Assembly (NCBI GenBank): GCA_963790575.1
Contig: CAWBPD010000015.1
Span: 1-64,000, forward strand
Reading direction: 5' to 3'
DNA length: 64,000 bases
Origin: CAVTSA01 sp963790575
GTDB taxonomy: Bacteria; Chloroflexota; Dormibacteria; Dormibacterales; Dormibacteraceae
Below are positions 16,997 to 24,605 of this stretch, piece by piece. How positions within the stretch are numbered: the first letter of the stretch is position 1; the number at the start of each line of letters is the position of its first letter. The position numbers and the translations under genes are program-made. A model generated the notes under the pieces. It was not told where the DNA came from. It did not search any database and was given only the letters and a program-made list of their open reading frames with translations.

Positions 16997-18152
16997 AGGA
17001 GCGGGGCAGCCCGAGCACGTGCTCGCCCACGTAGCTGAGGATCAGGTTGTTGGAAACCGGCGCCACGATCGGGAGCCGCGCCTCCCGGAACTTGCGCTCG
17101 ATGTCGTACTCGATCGCGAAACCGTAGCCGCCGAAGGTGGTCATGGCCGCGTTGGCGGCCTCCCAGGAGGCCTCCGAGGCGAGGTACTTGGCCATGTTGG
17201 CCTCCGCCCCTGCCGCCTCGCCGGCGTCGAAGGTCCGGGCAGCGTGGTCCCGCATCAGGCGCGCCGCCTCGATCGCCATGTAGGCCTTCGCGATCGGGAA
17301 CTGGATCCCCTGGTTCTGGCCGATCGGGCGGTTGAACACCACCCGCTCTCTCGCGTAGTCGGTGGAGCGATCGACGAAATAGAGACCGTCCCCCAGCGAC
17401 TCGGAGGCGATCAGGATCCGCTCCGCGTTCATCCCACTCAGGATGTAGCGGAAACCGGACCCCTCATCGCCGATCCGGTTCTCCACCGGCACCTCGAGGC
17501 CGTCCAGGACCACCTCGTTGGTCTCGTGGTTGACCATGGTGTGGATCGGGTTGACACGGATTCCCTCGCCTCCGGTCCGAAGATCCACCAGGAGGACGGA
17601 GAGGCCGTCCGACTTGCGGCGCACCCGGTCGGCGGGCGTGGTGCGGGCCAGCAGCATGAGGAGGTCCGAGTGCTGGACCCGGGAGGTGAAGACCTTGCGG
17701 CCGCGGACCAGGTACCGGTCGCCGCGCCGCTCGGCGAACGTGCTGATCCGCGTCGTGTCCGAGCCCGCGTCCGGCTCGGTCACCCCGAACGACTGCAGAC
17801 GAAGCCGGCCGGAGGCGAGGTCGGGCAGGTAGCGCTGCTTCTGCTCCTCCGAACCGTGCCGCAGCAGCGCGCCCATGGTGTACATCTGCGCGTGGCAGGC
17901 GGCCGCGTTGGCTCCCGAGCGGTTGATCTCCTCGAGGACGATGCTCGCCTCCAGCATGCCCAGCCCCGAGCCGCCGTACTGCGCCGGGATCAGACACGCC
18001 AGCCAGCCCGCCTCGGTCAGCGCTTCGACGAAGGCCTCCGGGTAGCGCCGTGCCTCGTCGCATTCGCGCCAGTACGGTCCCGGGAAGCGCGAGCAGAGTT
18101 CCCGCACCGAGGAGCGGATGTCCTCATGTTCGGCGGTGGTCAGGGTCGCCAC
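16992..18152 (-). CDS. Acyl-CoA dehydrogenase (atypical C-terminus)
   Basis: The 386-residue flavoprotein has the acyl-CoA dehydrogenase fold: the QSFGVTEPDAGSDTT FAD/substrate motif (about residue 125), the KVFTSRVQHSD strand, NRPIGQNQGIQFPIAKAYM and a C-terminal TFGGYGFAIEYDIERKFREA. The usual YEGTxxIQR with the catalytic glutamate is replaced by APVSNNLILSYVGEHVLGL, so the base may lie elsewhere, as in isovaleryl-CoA dehydrogenase. The GTG at 18152 has GGAGAGGAG upstream and overlaps the CoA-transferase stop by 13 bp, so the two are co-translated. A CaiB partner suggests a specific carboxylic acid substrate. Confidence 0.88.
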   Translation of the reverse strand: MATLTTAEHEDIRSSVRELCSRFPGPYWRECDEARRYPEAFVEALTEAGWLACLIPAQYGGSGLGMLEASIVLEEINRSGANAAACHAQMYTMGALLRHGSEEQKQRYLPDLASGRLRLQSFGVTEPDAGSDTTRISTFAERRGDRYLVRGRKVFTSRVQHSDLLMLLARTTPADRVRRKSDGLSVLLVDLRTGGEGIRVNPIHTMVNHETNEVVLDGLEVPVENRIGDEGSGFRYILSGMNAERILIASESLGDGLYFVDRSTDYARERVVFNRPIGQNQGIQFPIAKAYMAIEAARLMRDHAARTFDAGEAAGAEANMAKYLASEASWEAANAAMTTFGGYGFAIEYDIERKFREARLPIVAPVSNNLILSYVGEHVLGLPRSY

Positions 18153-19375
18153 GTCAACTCCTCTCCGGCTCCACGGCCGGCGCCGCCGCCCAGGGCTTCC
18201 GAGGCGCACAGGCGGTCGATCTCCGCGCTGCCGTAGCCCAGGTCGGCGAGGATCTCCCGGTTGTGCTCGCCCAGAGCCGGTGGCACCCGGCGCAGCGGCG
18301 GTCGCTCGCCGTCGACGCTGAAGGGCAGTCCCACCGAGCGGAAGTCGGGGATCTGCGGGTGCGCGCCCGCCTGCAGGATGTCGAGCGCGGTGGTCTGCGC
18401 GTCCGACGTCACCTGGGCGGCGTCGCGGATCACCGCGCACGGGACGCCCGCCGCGTGCAGCTCCTGCACCAGGTCGTCGGTGGTGCGCTCGGCGGTCACG
18501 GCCTCGATCGCCGCGATGAGCCGGGCGCGGTTGCGGACCCGGTCGGGGTTGTGCCGGAAGCCCTCATCCTCGACCCACTCGGTGTGCCCCAGCGCCTGCG
18601 CCAGGCGCGCGAAGAGGCCGTCGTTGGCGGCCGCGATCATCAGGCTTCCGTCGCGGGTGCCGACGGCCTGGTAGGGCGCGATGGTGGTGGTGCCGGAGCC
18701 CTGCGGTTTAGGCACCTCGCCTCCCGCCCAGTAGGTCGCCAGGTGGTAGGCCATCCAGCCCAGCGCGGTCTCGTAGAGGGAGGTGACGATCCGGCGCCCG
18801 GGGCCGCCCGCTCCCCGCTCCAGCAGGGCGGCGACGACGCTGAGAGCGGCCCACATGCCGGTCCCCATGTCGACCAGGGAGACGCCGGCCCGGATCGGCG
18901 CCCCACCCTCCTCGCCGGTGACGCTCATGATGCCGCCATACGCCTGCATGAGGGGGTCGTAGCCGGGCCGGTCGCGAAGCGGTCCGCCGTCTCCGAAGGG
19001 GGTGATCGAGCAGTAGATGAGGCCCGGGTTCAGCGACCGGGCCCACTCGTAGCCGAAGCCCAGGCGGTCCAGGACCCCGGGCCGGAAGCTCTCCAGGAGC
19101 ACGTCGCAGCGGGCGGCGAGGCGGCCCAGCACCTCGGCCGCCTCCGGACGCCGCAGATCCAGCGTGATCGACCGCTTGTTGCGGTTCATGGTCAGGTACA
19201 GCGGGCTCCAGCCCTCCCAGAACGGGGGCCCCCACTGTCGGGTGTCGTCGCCGCGCCCGGGCTGCTCCACCTTGACCACCTCGGCGCCCAGCTCCCCCAG
19301 CAGCATGGCGGCGTAGGGACCCGCCACGTTCCGGGTCAGGTCGAGGACCCACCGGCCCTGCAGCGGGGCACTCAC
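18140..19375 (-). CDS. CaiB/BaiF family CoA-transferase (type III)
   Basis: The 411-residue protein shows type III CoA-transferase features: VLDLTRNVAGPYAAMLLGELGAEVVKVE at the N-terminus (split here as VLDLTRNVAGPY and LGAEVVKVEQP), NRNKRSITLDL, and the nucleophilic aspartate at about residue 169 in SLVDMGTGM. These enzymes transfer CoA between carboxylic acids. With the downstream acyl-CoA dehydrogenase it probably activates a carboxylate and then oxidises it. The GTG start overlaps the TGA of a 37-codon upstream frame. Confidence 0.9.
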   Translation of the reverse strand: MSAPLQGRWVLDLTRNVAGPYAAMLLGELGAEVVKVEQPGRGDDTRQWGPPFWEGWSPLYLTMNRNKRSITLDLRRPEAAEVLGRLAARCDVLLESFRPGVLDRLGFGYEWARSLNPGLIYCSITPFGDGGPLRDRPGYDPLMQAYGGIMSVTGEEGGAPIRAGVSLVDMGTGMWAALSVVAALLERGAGGPGRRIVTSLYETALGWMAYHLATYWAGGEVPKPQGSGTTTIAPYQAVGTRDGSLMIAAANDGLFARLAQALGHTEWVEDEGFRHNPDRVRNRARLIAAIEAVTAERTTDDLVQELHAAGVPCAVIRDAAQVTSDAQTTALDILQAGAHPQIPDFRSVGLPFSVDGERPPLRRVPPALGEHNREILADLGYGSAEIDRLCASEALGGGAGRGAGEELTWRP

Positions 19376-19485
19376 GAGACCGCCACCCCGGCGGGCCGCC
19401 CGACGAGCGAGTTCTCCACCGGCCCCGGGCGAAGCAGCAGGGCGGCCGAGTTTCCGTACCTGGCCGGCCCGCGTGTCGTACCCAT
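19372..19485 (-). CDS. Possible 37-residue peptide translationally coupled to CoA-transferase
   Basis: An ATG at 19485 lies 9 nt after a near-perfect GGAGGAG site and opens a 37-codon frame that ends TGA, overlapping the CoA-transferase GTG (GTGA). The product (MGTTRGPARYGNSAALLLRP...) has no recognisable domain. It could be a leader that couples translation to the next gene or the start of a deleted gene whose ribosome binding site survives. The strong initiation site is the best evidence. Confidence 0.4.
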   Translation of the reverse strand: MGTTRGPARYGNSAALLLRPGPVENSLVGRPAGVAVS

Positions 19486-19508
19486 GTCAGGTTTCTCCTC
19501 CAGCCATT

Positions 19509-20183
19509 TCATCCGTCCCGGAGCACGGCCTCTCCGAACAGCCCCTTGGCGCTCCTCACGTCGTACACCTCAGGGTTGTACACGTACTCCGGCCGGCGTC
19601 CCGCCAGGTCATCCAGGATCGCGTCCGCGGCCGACCTCGCCACCTGCACCATCGCTTCCCGCGTCTGGCCGGCGACGTGCGGGGAGAGGATGACGTTCTC
19701 CATCTCCCGCAGCGGCGATTCGGGGGCCAGCGGCTCGTGGGCGAAGACGTCCAGCGCCGCGCCCGCGAGGTGCCCCGACTGCAGGGACGCGGTGAGCGCC
19801 TCCTCGTCGACGACCTCCCCCCGCGAGGTGTTGACGACGATTGCGCCCGGGTGCAGCCTGGCCAGCGCTGCCGCGTCCACCATTCGGTAGGTGGTCGGAT
19901 TGAGGCGCGGGTGGAGCGTCAGGATGTCGGCCGCCGTGAGCACCTCCTCCAGGGAGCCGAGGCGCATGCCCGCAACGGGGGAGCTGGCGTAGGCCGGGTC
20001 GCAACCGATGACCCGCATGCCGAAGCCGAGCGCCGCTCGCGCGACGCGGCCGCCGATCGCGCCCACGCCGACCACGCCGAGCGTGCGGCCCTCCAGCTCG
20101 CCGCCGGTGAACGGGCGCCGATCCCATTTCCCGGAGCGCATCAGGCGGTCCGTGTCGGGGAGCTTGCGAAGAAGCGACAAGGA
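19509..20183 (-). pseudogene. 2-hydroxyacid dehydrogenase (PGDH-like), 5' truncated
   Basis: The reverse strand encodes the NAD-binding and catalytic part of a D-2-hydroxyacid dehydrogenase: LGVVGVGAIGGRVARAALGF, VVNTSRGEVVDEEAL with the catalytic arginine, the glutamate region AALDVFAHEPL and the histidine region VILSPHVAGQT. Upstream, similarity stops abruptly at LLRKLPDTD (about 20180), where sequence related to an IS256 transposase begins on the opposite strand. Roughly 90-100 N-terminal residues of the substrate domain are missing. It lacks any intact start in context. It probably led the CoA-transferase/dehydrogenase operon before the insertion. Confidence 0.8.
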
Positions 20184-20640
20184 ACAATCCGACCTCGAGT
20201 CGGACCTCGACACGGCGGTCCGCGAGGGCACCCGGCGCATGCTGGTGACGGCCCTGGAGGCGGAGGTCGGCGCGTACATCGAGGGCCATGCCGGCGAGCG
20301 CGACGGCAAAGGGCACGCGCTGGTGGTGCGCAATGGGACGGCGCAGCCGCGCCGAGTGACGACCGCGTCCGGCGAGCTGGAGACCGGCGGCGCCGTGGGT
20401 GAACGACCGGCGCGAGGGGTACCGTTTCAGCAGCGGCATCCGACCGCCCTGGGCGCGGCTTCCGCCGCAGGTGACCGACGTGCTGCCGGTGTCGTATTTG
20501 CCCGGGATCTGACCAAGGACTTGGGGCCGCCGCCGGCCGCCTTCTTCGGCAACGAGGCGAGGCTGAGCGCGGTCGACGCTGCAGCGGCTGACGCGGGAAT
20601 GGAGCCAGGAGCTGGGGGCGTTCAGCCGGTGTGGTCTGAG
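20184..20640 (+). pseudogene. Degenerate IS256-family (mutator-type) transposase
   Basis: The plus strand contains pieces of an IS256-type transposase N-terminus in changing frames: REGTRRMLVTALEAEVGAYI and HALVVRNGTAQPRRVTTASG (20222-20373), VNDRREGYRFSSGIRPPW and VTDVLPVSYL (20399-20490), LTKDLGPPPAAFFGNEARLS (20506-20565), and LQRLTREWSQELGAFS (20579-20626). At least three frame changes are needed. The DDE catalytic part is absent, so this is a dead, truncated insertion. Its left edge coincides with the break in the hydroxyacid dehydrogenase gene. Confidence 0.8.
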
Positions 20641-20682
20641 CCCGGTTTGCCGCCTGATCATCACCGGCCGATCCACAAGTTC

Positions 20683-20711
20683 TTGACAATGCCCCGGACG
20701 AGTGCTACGAT
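20683..20711 (+). promoter_or_regulatory. Sigma-70-type promoter upstream of permease
   Basis: A perfect -35 TTGACA (20683-20688) is followed after exactly 17 bp by TACGAT (20706-20711), a 4/6 match to TATAAT with the key TA and final AT kept. It lies just after the transposase relic and 72 bp before the permease start, so it probably drives the permease. This is the best promoter seen in the window by sequence. Confidence 0.7.
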
Positions 20712-20782
20712 CCCGCCCTAACTACGCGTGAGGAATCGGGGCCGGAGAAGACGTCATCGACGGGGTCGGAGGCGCGCACGAT

Positions 20783-22255
20783 ATGGCCGGGCAGGCAAGT
20801 GTTGGGGGTGTCCAGCGGACCCGTCTACGTCGCGAGCTCCGCATCTGGGAGGTGCTCGCCCTTTCGATCGGGCTCGCCTCGCCGACGCTTGCGATGTCGT
20901 TCTCCGGTCCCGGCGCCGCGGCGCTGGTCGGGCGGGCGGTTCCCCTTGCCTTCCTCTTCGGCGGGATCGTCCTCTGCTTCATCGCGTCCGGCATGGTCAT
21001 CGTCTCCCGCAACTTCTCGCATGCCGGCTCCGTCTACGGCCTCACTGGGGCCACGGTCGGACCGCGCGCGGGCTTCTTCTCAGGCTGGTCGCTCCTCGGC
21101 TGCTATCTGATCTTCACACCCGGTTCGATGGCGTCCTCCGGTTACTTCATCGCGCTCTTCCTCCAGAACACAGGGATCTGGAAGGGTGCCGACTACATCG
21201 TCTTCGCCCTTCTGCTCGCCGCTCTCTGCTGGCTGCTCAACCTCGTCCACATCAGGAATCTGACTCGCTCACTGCTCTCGATCGAGGGGATCTCGGTGAC
21301 GCTGCTGCTGATCCTGATGATTGTGATCGTGGTGCGGCTTGCCGCCGGCCATGCACCGAATCCCCAGGCTTCGCTCTCACTCAAAGTCTTCGTGCCACAA
21401 GAAGGCGGGTTTCATGGCATCGCCCTCGCGGCGGTGTTCGCGTTCCTGGCCTTCGCGGGGTTTGAGGGCGCGATGAGCCTGGGCGAAGAGACGCATCAGC
21501 CCAAGAGGACGATCCCCCAGGCACTCATCGTTGCCACGCTGGGGATCGCCGTGTTCTACCTGCTCTGCCAGGTGTGCCAGGCGCTCGGATTCGGACCGAC
21601 CGCAAAGGGAGGGGCGGCCTTCGCGGCATCGTCGGGCCCCGTGTTCGACCTCTCCCGTGTGTACGTGGGCACAGTGATGGCCTGGGCCTTGGAGCTGGGC
21701 GCTGCGGTCAGCGCCTTCGGGTCGGGACTCGCTTCCAGCGCCGGCTGCGCCCGTCTCATCTACGCGATATTCCGCGACGCGAGGCCGGGCTCTTCGATGG
21801 CGACCGTCACCTTGCGTGCTGGAGCGCCGGGGAGGGCACTCGCCATTACGATGATCTTCGCGATCGTGGCGGTGGTCGGGATGAGGCTGGCCAACCAGAC
21901 CGGCTTCCAGATCTGGCAGTACTACGGAACCATCGGGACGCTGCTGATCCTGGTCGCCTACGCTCTCGTCAACGTCGGTGCGGTCCGGCATCTCGTCGTG
22001 CATCGGGACCGTGAGAATCTGATCACCGTGGTCGGGCCTGGCTTGGCCGTGCTGTTCGTGCTTTACATCCTCTACAACCAGATCTACCCGGTGCCGACGC
22101 CGCCCTACAACATCTTTCCCTACGTCTGCGCGGCCTGGTTGCTGGTTGGTCTTTTGCTCGTCCTTGGTGTTCCTGGCCTGGCGAGGCGGATCGGAGCAGG
22201 TTTGGCGAGAGAGGAGGGCCTGTCAGAGAGTGCGGAGCCTGCGGCGGGCGGCTGA
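20783..22255 (+). CDS. APC-superfamily amino acid/polyamine permease
   Basis: The 490-residue protein has about 12 hydrophobic helices and the APC pattern: helix 1 IWEVLALSIGLASPTLAMSF with the unwound glycine region, FSHAGSVYGLTGATVGPRAG in helix 2-3, and FLAFAGFEGAMSLGEETHQP in helix 6-loop, where substrate and sodium or proton sites lie. It imports an amino acid or amine. GGAGG is 10 nt ahead of the ATG. It is convergent with a glutamine-synthetase-like gene, which suggests uptake of an amine that is then gamma-glutamylated (inference). Confidence 0.88.
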   Translation: MAGQASVGGVQRTRLRRELRIWEVLALSIGLASPTLAMSFSGPGAAALVGRAVPLAFLFGGIVLCFIASGMVIVSRNFSHAGSVYGLTGATVGPRAGFFSGWSLLGCYLIFTPGSMASSGYFIALFLQNTGIWKGADYIVFALLLAALCWLLNLVHIRNLTRSLLSIEGISVTLLLILMIVIVVRLAAGHAPNPQASLSLKVFVPQEGGFHGIALAAVFAFLAFAGFEGAMSLGEETHQPKRTIPQALIVATLGIAVFYLLCQVCQALGFGPTAKGGAAFAASSGPVFDLSRVYVGTVMAWALELGAAVSAFGSGLASSAGCARLIYAIFRDARPGSSMATVTLRAGAPGRALAITMIFAIVAVVGMRLANQTGFQIWQYYGTIGTLLILVAYALVNVGAVRHLVVHRDRENLITVVGPGLAVLFVLYILYNQIYPVPTPPYNIFPYVCAAWLLVGLLLVLGVPGLARRIGAGLAREEGLSESAEPAAGG

Positions 22256-22347
22256 CCTGAGCACCTCCGAGCGAGCACTCGGTTCCTAGCTTGGTAGAGA
22301 CCTTCGAGCGGGCGATCATCGACTGGGTCGACGAGTGTGAGTGAGGT

Positions 22348-23793
22348 TCAGAAGAACTCCAGGTATTCGCGCATCTCCCAGTCGGTGACCGTGCTCTGGA
22401 AGCGGTCCCACTCGGCGCGTTTCATACGAACCAGGTAGTCGACCACCGTAGACCCGAAAGCGGCGCGAAAGAACGAATCCTGATCCAGCAATGCCGCCGC
22501 CTCACCCAGGCTCCGCGGGAGCCTCTCGCCCCCGGCCGCATACGGGTCAGGACCGGCCAGAGGCGGCGGTTCGAGCCCGCGCCGGACCCCGTCCAGGCCC
22601 GCCGCGAGATTGGCCGCCAGGTAGAGATAAGGATTCGCGGAGGGCTCGCCGAGGCGGTTCTCGAGGCGGGTGGCGGAGCTACCCGGCGCTCCCTGCACGC
22701 GGAGCATGGCGCCTCGGTTGTCGATCGCCCAGTTGACGTTGTCAGGGGCGAACGAATAAGGGCGGAAGCGCTTGAACCCCGTGACGGTGGGGGTGGTGAA
22801 GACGGTCATCGGGAGCGCGTGGGCGAGGATGCCGGCGGCGAATTGGCGTGCGAGCGGCGAGAGCGCCTCGGACTCGCCGGTGAACGCGTTGGGCCCGTCT
22901 TCGCCTCGCGTCAGCGACTGATGCAGGTGCCAGCCGCTGGAGGGCAGGTTGGGGAGGGCAGGCCAGCTCATGAAAGTGGCGAGGAGCCCCCGCTGCTGTG
23001 TCACCTGCTTCACCGTGCTCCGGAAGAGGACTGCCGCGTCCGCCGCATCCAGGCCGCGGAGGGGTGGGAAGGTGACCTCGATCTGGCCCGGGCCCCACTC
23101 CTGTTCGAACGAGCTTGGCGGCAGACCGACGCCGTGCAGGGCATCGCGGAGGTCGGTCAGGACGTCGGAGAGGGCGGCCAGCCGGACCTCGGAGAGGAAC
23201 TGAAAGCCGGGGTCGATGGGACCGACGGTGGGGGCCGCGCCGGGCAGGCCGATGTCGCGCGGATCGATCGGATCGTGGCCGCGCCGCAGGAGGAAGAACT
23301 CGATCTCGAGCCCGGCCAGATAGTCGTACCCGAGCTCCCCCGCCGCGGCCAGCTGGCGGCGCAGGATGCCACGGCTGTCCAGCGGGTGTGGCTTCCCGCT
23401 GGCGAAGTAGGCGTCGCAGACCACCCACCCGGTCCGATCGGCCCAGGGGAGCACGCGAAATGTTCGCGGGTCGGGCACCAGCACGATGTCCGTGAACCCC
23501 GACATCTCGGCCACGTCGACGCCGCCCCCTTCCGCGAACGCGAGGGCAAAGACCGCGTTCGCGGTATCCAGGTTGACGGGCGCCCCGGAAAAGTCGAGGC
23601 CGCTGCGCAGCGCGGACGCGAAGGTCTGGGGAGCGACGAACTTGGCCCTCGGGGCGCCGTGCTGGTCGACCCACGTCACCCGGATGGTGCGCAGGCCGTC
23701 GCTTTCGACGCGCGCCGGTAGGGCCGCGGCGGCAGCCTGCTGCTCGGCTGTGTAAAGGCCATGGGCCGCGATGAAGCCCGGATCCTGGGGCAC
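22348..23793 (-). CDS. Glutamine synthetase-like ligase (gamma-glutamylamine type candidate)
   Basis: The 481-residue protein has the glutamine synthetase catalytic domain: the metal-binding GLEIEFFLL (about residue 155), QEWGPGQIEVTF, SSGWHLHQSL (ATP/metal histidines), RFRPYSFAPDNVNWAIDNRG and the arginine-rich RLENRLGEPSANPYLYLAAN. It has an N-terminal domain but differs from housekeeping GlnA. It resembles GlnA3/PuuA-like enzymes that join glutamate to amines or polyamines. The GTG at 23793 is chosen for its GGGAGGGC site and because homology starts after it. No adenylylation tyrosine motif is evident. Confidence 0.85.
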   Translation of the reverse strand: MPQDPGFIAAHGLYTAEQQAAAAALPARVESDGLRTIRVTWVDQHGAPRAKFVAPQTFASALRSGLDFSGAPVNLDTANAVFALAFAEGGGVDVAEMSGFTDIVLVPDPRTFRVLPWADRTGWVVCDAYFASGKPHPLDSRGILRRQLAAAGELGYDYLAGLEIEFFLLRRGHDPIDPRDIGLPGAAPTVGPIDPGFQFLSEVRLAALSDVLTDLRDALHGVGLPPSSFEQEWGPGQIEVTFPPLRGLDAADAAVLFRSTVKQVTQQRGLLATFMSWPALPNLPSSGWHLHQSLTRGEDGPNAFTGESEALSPLARQFAAGILAHALPMTVFTTPTVTGFKRFRPYSFAPDNVNWAIDNRGAMLRVQGAPGSSATRLENRLGEPSANPYLYLAANLAAGLDGVRRGLEPPPLAGPDPYAAGGERLPRSLGEAAALLDQDSFFRAAFGSTVVDYLVRMKRAEWDRFQSTVTDWEMREYLEFF

Positions 23794-23949
23794 GCGCTCA
23801 GCCCTCCCGCCGACGGGACGCGAACCAGGGCCCGCACCGACCCGTGCGCCGCCTGTCCCCCGCGACTTCGGTCTCCATCGGTCCCTCCACACGTACGACG
23901 ACTGGTCTTGGCCGTGGTTTGTGCCGGCGGCTGAGCACCGGCTGAGCGC

Positions 23950-23961
23950 GTGACCGCGGTC
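23950..23961. promoter_or_regulatory. 12-bp perfect palindrome TGACCGCGGTCA, possible operator
   Basis: The perfect dyad TGACCGCGGTCA sits between the divergent glutamine-synthetase-like and PPOX genes, about 157 bp before the former start and 92 bp before the latter. Position and symmetry suit a dimeric repressor site. GC-rich palindromes of this length can also arise by chance. Confidence 0.35.
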
Positions 23962-24052
23962 AATCTTAATGGCGGTTGGGAACGTCCCTCTCCTGTGGGC
24001 CGCATCCGCTGGCCGGAACAAACACGCGGCGACCGCTGGTAGGTGGGTGGCG

Positions 24053-24451
24053 ATGGCAGCCGCTCCTCCCGCGTCTCACCTTGACCTTCTCGAGCGCCCC
24101 CTGCTCGCGAGTTTTGCCACCGTCCGTCCAGATCGGACGCCGCAGGTGAACCCGATGTGGTTCGTCTGGGATCAGGACCAGCAGGTGGTGAGGCTCACGC
24201 ACACGAAGGTCCGGAGCAACTACCGCCTGCTCCAGGCGGAGAAGAACGTCGGCCTGCTGATCGTCGATCCTGACGATGACCAGCGGTACCTGAGCCTGCG
24301 TGGCACCGTCACCGACATCCGGGACGATCCCGAAGGCGAGTTCTTCAAGGAACTCCAGAAGCGCTATCGAGGCAGGGCGGACGACGTGGTCGCCGACCGA
24401 GCGGTGCGCGTCATCCTGACCATCACACCTCAGCACTTTCGGGCCGAGTAG
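24053..24451 (+). CDS. PPOX-class (probably F420-dependent) flavin/deazaflavin reductase
   Basis: The 132-residue protein has the split-barrel pyridoxamine-oxidase-like fold: HLDLLERPLLASFATVRPDR, the VNPMWFVWDQD strands, RLTHTKVRSNYRLLQAEKNV with cofactor-phosphate contacts, and SLRGTVTDIRDD. This set is typical of the PPOX-class F420-dependent subgroup in actinobacteria. The substrate is unknown. The ATG at 24053 follows an AGGTGGG site. A longer upstream reading lacks homology. Confidence 0.85.
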   Translation: MAAAPPASHLDLLERPLLASFATVRPDRTPQVNPMWFVWDQDQQVVRLTHTKVRSNYRLLQAEKNVGLLIVDPDDDQRYLSLRGTVTDIRDDPEGEFFKELQKRYRGRADDVVADRAVRVILTITPQHFRAE

Positions 24452-24465
24452 GGAGGCGTCCCGGC

Positions 24466-24540
24466 GCCGGCTTCTGAGGCCGGACGTTGCCGGCAGTGCA
24501 ACCTTGTTGGACTCGGTTTGGGGTTGCAGTGCCGGCAATG
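24466..24540. repeat. TGCCGGCA repeat, family 3, inverted arrangement
   Basis: Arms TTGCCGGCAGTGCAACC (24487-24503) and GGTTGCAGTGCCGGCAA (24522-24538) pair with a single mismatch around an 18-nt loop. The preceding CCGGCTTCTGAGGCCGGACG resembles the sequence between the two copies at 35669-35737. The element lies between the convergent PPOX gene and the IS1595-type insertion. A transcript from either side would form a 17-bp hairpin, but no T-run follows. Confidence 0.85.
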
Positions 24541-24605
24541 TAGCGCCATCGTTCCGCGGACAATTCCCGGCCGGTTAAGAGCTTGACGGCGAGTACGAAC
24601 GGATG

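Noticed and set aside
17464..18063. Extra gene inside the acyl-CoA dehydrogenase region
   Set aside because: It is an Arg/Gly-rich frame on the same strand in another phase, without homology.
24487..24538. Rho-independent terminator
   Set aside because: The hairpin is strong but no T-run follows on either strand; kept as a repeat only.
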